Assembly (NCBI GenBank): GCA_947427325.1
Contig: CANEHP010000119.1
Location: forward strand, 1-6,786
DNA length: 6,786 bases
Source: an uncultured Clostridia bacterium
GTDB lineage: Bacteria > Bacillota > Clostridia > Oscillospirales > Ruminococcaceae
Reading direction: 5' to 3'
Of this stretch, positions 4,744-6,786 are shown one piece after another (the first letter of the stretch is position 1; each line of letters opens with the position of its first letter). Position numbers and translations under genes: made by a program. The notes under the pieces are model-generated. The model saw only the letters and a program-made list of their open reading frames with translations, searched no databases and was not told where the DNA came from.

Positions 4744-5640
4744 TCAAAGCTTCATTTCTTCTCTGCCCCTGTTGTCAATTCTCTTTGCGGAAATAACAAA
4801 CAATGTAACAAAATAGCAAAGAATTATTATAAGAACTGTTATTCCGATACTGCCCCAAAGGTTGACGGCATCCGTTTTATCTCCGAATAAAGCGTTCTGA
4901 GCCTGAGAAGTAAGGGTGAAGGGGTGAAACTTATCCGCTCCCAATGCGCTGAACAGGGTGGTCAAAATTACATTTCCGCCGTACATAACGGCCACCGACA
5001 AGCCCGCCTTAGAGGTACATAAGCCCAAGGTAAAGTACACTGCCGCCATAAATGCGTCGAAAACCGCCACGGACAGCGCCGTAACCGCTACGGCATCAAC
5101 GGGTATGTCAACGCCCGAGAATACCAGAGAGGTCGTTCCGTAGCTTATCCATACTCCGCAAAAGCCGATTGCGGCTATTGTCAAGGGATAAACGATAAAT
5201 TTTGGCAAAATATAAAGCTTAGGCGTAAGCCCCGCATTCCAAGGTATTATCATAGAGCGTTTTTTAAGCTCGCCCCCTGCGGAATACATAGTTACCAGCA
5301 TAGTAACCAGCATAAGGGTGCTTGTAAGATCGCCCATCGCTCCCACTATACTCAAGGACGCCATATATTTCTCATCGGTCATTGGACCGAAGTCCATATC
5401 GGGGGACGCCGAAATGTTCACCGACATATCCGTTTTCATATCATTCACATTTTCGCTTATGCTCGGCTTCCCTTCTTCAAAGTCAAAATCCGTATTTTCA
5501 ATAGCGGACAGCATAAAAACGGAAAGCCGCATTAACAGCGGAGAGGCAACGGCAAACAAAACCGCCGCCAAAATAACGCCCCACATTCTGAAGGAGCGGG
5601 TAAAGAACATCATCTCTTTTTTTATGCCTGTTTTAAGCAT
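4744..5640 (-). CDS. ABC transporter permease, ABC-2-like (six membrane segments)
   Basis: This 298-residue membrane protein is the transport channel for the ATPase encoded just upstream. Hydrophobic segments lie at about 20-45, 97-120, 143-166, 182-207, 212-233 and 261-285. A polar, acidic loop of about 50 residues (46-95), probably outside the cell, separates the first two segments. GELKKRSMIIPW (123-134) resembles the cytoplasmic coupling segment after helix 2 in ABC-2 permeases. The N-terminus is basic and the C-terminus (AKRIDNRGREEMKL) is charged and cytoplasmic. The ATG at 5640 has AAGGTGG 9 nt upstream and overlaps the ATPase stop by 8 nt, indicating translational coupling. The substrate is unknown; families of this layout export peptides, antibiotics or lipids, or act in stress sensing. 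Confidence 0.87.
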   Translation of the reverse strand: MLKTGIKKEMMFFTRSFRMWGVILAAVLFAVASPLLMRLSVFMLSAIENTDFDFEEGKPSISENVNDMKTDMSVNISASPDMDFGPMTDEKYMASLSIVGAMGDLTSTLMLVTMLVTMYSAGGELKKRSMIIPWNAGLTPKLYILPKFIVYPLTIAAIGFCGVWISYGTTSLVFSGVDIPVDAVAVTALSVAVFDAFMAAVYFTLGLCTSKAGLSVAVMYGGNVILTTLFSALGADKFHPFTLTSQAQNALFGDKTDAVNLWGSIGITVLIIILCYFVTLFVISAKRIDNRGREEMKL

Positions 5641-6553
5641 CTCCGTTCACCACCTTCAAATAAATATCCTCAAGGCTTTCCGTTACCGCCTTTAATTCGG
5701 AGGGTACTATGGAATTTTCGCCAAAGGTTTTCATTAAAAGCCCCGCCGCCTGCTCAAGCTGATTGGTTCTCACTACAAAAAATCCCGTCTTTTCGTAAAA
5801 ATCCACCTTGTCGATCAAGGGATCTTGCTCCAAGCCCTTTATAAGACCAACGGATCTTTCGTCGGCGTTAAACAGCTTTACCTCTATCTCGGGCTTAGCG
5901 TAGCTCATAAGCACATCGCTGATTTTTCCCTCGATAACCATTCTTCCGTTTTTAAGTATTCCGATACTGCCCGCAACCTTTTCCACGTCCGAAAGAATAT
6001 GCGTGCAAAGGATAATGGTACAGCCCATATCCGAAAGGCTGCGGATAATATTCATTACATCGGCTCTTCCCTCGGGGTCAAGGGCGGAGGTAGGCTCGTC
6101 AAGCACCAAAACCTGCGGGTGGTCAAATATGATTGCACCGATACCCATTCTCTGGTTCATTCCCCTTGAATAGCCCTTTATAACACGCTTGCCGCCCTCG
6201 CGCATACCTATGATCTCCATAACCTCGTCAATGCGCTTGTTTATATCTCCCTCATAATTGCAGCAGGCTGCTATATATTTAAGATATTCATAGCCGTTCA
6301 TATAGTTAAACAGCGAGGGAGTTTCGGGAAGATAGCCGATCTTGATCTTTTCGCTTTCTTTATACTCATCGCCTAAAATAACGTCTCCGCCGTCCTTTGG
6401 GATCACGTTGCAGAGAATATTCATGGTAGTGGTTTTACCGCAGCCGTTCTTCCCCAAAAAGCCGTAAACCTCACCGTTGGGAACATTCATATTAAGTCCG
6501 TCCAGCACGTGAAATCTTCCGTAGCTTTTCTGCAAATTACGAATTGTAACCAT
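5633..6553 (-). CDS. ABC transporter ATP-binding protein (CcmA/YtrB-like)
   Basis: This 306-residue ATPase energises the permease encoded by the next gene. Walker A is GKNGCGKT (34-41) and the Q-loop region is GYLPETPSLF (73-82). The signature is YSRGMNQR (128-135), a variant of LSGGQ common in ABC-2 exporters. Walker B is VLVLDEPT (148-155, catalytic Glu153), the D-loop is SALDP (156-160), and the switch histidine is His185 in CTHILSDVE. After about residue 215 there is a C-terminal accessory domain of about 90 residues (PEIEVKLF to YLKVVNGDA), typical of this exporter group. The start was set to the ATG at 6553 because AAGGTG lies 6 nt upstream and because the predicted transcription start near 6584 excludes the in-frame ATGs at 6589 and 6619. 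It is the first gene of the ABC operon. Confidence 0.93.
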   Translation of the reverse strand: MVTIRNLQKSYGRFHVLDGLNMNVPNGEVYGFLGKNGCGKTTTMNILCNVIPKDGGDVILGDEYKESEKIKIGYLPETPSLFNYMNGYEYLKYIAACCNYEGDINKRIDEVMEIIGMREGGKRVIKGYSRGMNQRMGIGAIIFDHPQVLVLDEPTSALDPEGRADVMNIIRSLSDMGCTIILCTHILSDVEKVAGSIGILKNGRMVIEGKISDVLMSYAKPEIEVKLFNADERSVGLIKGLEQDPLIDKVDFYEKTGFFVVRTNQLEQAAGLLMKTFGENSIVPSELKAVTESLEDIYLKVVNGDA

Positions 6554-6559
6554 AATCTG

Positions 6560-6565
6560 CACCTT
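6560..6565 (-). promoter_or_regulatory. Ribosome binding site fixing the ATPase start
   Basis: AAGGTG on the minus strand stands 6 nt before the ATG at 6553, with a second AAAGGT just upstream. It supports the shorter 306-residue product over a 328-residue reading. Confidence 0.65.
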
Positions 6566-6590
6566 ACCTTTCTGATTTTTCTTAAGCATT

Positions 6591-6619
6591 ATTTTAGCAC
6601 AGGGAATATGGATTGTCAA
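6591..6619 (-). promoter_or_regulatory. Sigma-A type promoter of the ABC operon
   Basis: On the minus strand a perfect TTGACA (6614-6619), a 17-nt spacer and TAAAAT (6591-6596) preceded by TGC form a near-consensus promoter with an extended -10. Transcription should start near 6584, giving a leader of about 30 nt before the ATPase ATG. An imperfect inverted repeat overlaps the -35. Confidence 0.82.
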
Positions 6620-6652
6620 TAGAATTTACCAAATATGTTTGTATTAGACAAT
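6612..6652. repeat. Imperfect inverted repeat over the ABC promoter -35 (possible operator)
   Basis: ATTGTCAATA (6612-6621) and TATTAGACAAT (6642-6652) are inverted copies differing by a one-base insertion, about 20 bp apart. The left arm contains the -35 hexamer. Such placement fits a repressor or activator site; no regulator gene is in the window. The region is AT-rich, so chance is a real alternative. Confidence 0.35.
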
Positions 6653-6786
6653 TATTTTAAAGTAATATTGTGGAAATTGTAGATACTTTATTGCAATAAC
6701 GGTTTTGATAAGGTAAGAACTTGTTCTCATGGAAATTGGCACGTATCTTTTCGGCAAATTTTGCCGATGACTGCGTCAAAATTCCT
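6653..6786. other. Right-edge sequence without an identifiable gene
   Basis: Two small palindromes are present: AGAAC-TT-GTTCT (6716-6727) and TCGGCAAA-T-TTTGCCGA (6751-6767). A minus-strand frame is open from the edge (6785) down to a TAA at 6657, about 42 codons. It could be the tail of a gene beyond the window, but the other minus frames are also fairly open and no motif is recognisable, so no gene is called. Confidence 0.4.

Noticed and set aside
6554..6619. Longer ATPase starting at the in-frame ATG at 6619 or 6589
   Set aside because: The promoter places the transcript start near 6584, downstream of both ATGs. The extra residues encode the promoter itself and have no ribosome site.

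Overview
The window looks like part of a chromosome of an anaerobic gut-type Clostridia (Bacillota), possibly Oscillospirales/Ruminococcaceae. This rests on middling GC, Gram-positive-style ribosome binding sites (AAAGGAG, GGAGG), a sigma-A-type promoter, and a biotin-dependent carboxyltransferase split into three separate genes. The family-level guess is inference; no 16S or other marker is present. All supportable genes lie on the minus strand, so transcription runs from high to low coordinates.

Right to left, the layout is as follows. (a) 6554-6786 is non-coding or edge sequence ending in a near-consensus promoter (TTGACA, 17-nt spacer, TAAAAT) for a two-gene ABC export-type operon: an ATPase (5633-6553) overlapping an integral membrane permease (4744-5640) by 8 nt. 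(b) 4583-4743 is a 161-bp gap with several short inverted repeats and no convincing terminator. (c) Next come an RluB-type rRNA pseudouridine synthase (3824-4582) and a 105-residue protein of unknown function with a CxCxC tail (3469-3786), 37 bp apart. (d) 2965-3468 is a 504-bp stretch with no credible gene but dense structure. It holds a promoter overlapping the end of the preceding gene, a perfect DnaA-box 9-mer, a chain of inverted repeats, a 108-bp element that folds as three perfect helices, and a degenerate tandem repeat of about 31 bp. (e) From 2964 to the left edge is a three-gene operon: a divergent carboxyltransferase (GTG start), a biotin carrier protein, and a pyruvate/oxaloacetate carboxyltransferase (OadA/5S type) cut off by the window edge.

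The three left-hand genes supply the parts of a biotin-dependent transcarboxylase or decarboxylase: an acyl-CoA carboxyltransferase, a mobile biotin carrier, and a pyruvate/oxaloacetate carboxyltransferase. No sodium-pump membrane subunit is visible, so a soluble methylmalonyl-CoA:pyruvate-type transcarboxylase is a reasonable hypothesis, although a beta subunit could lie beyond the left edge.

The most unusual part of the window is the 504-bp intergenic region upstream of this operon. It is a candidate for a structured leader RNA, a small RNA, or a miniature dispersed repeat that has gone undescribed. That interpretation is inference; the inverted repeats themselves are read directly from the sequence.
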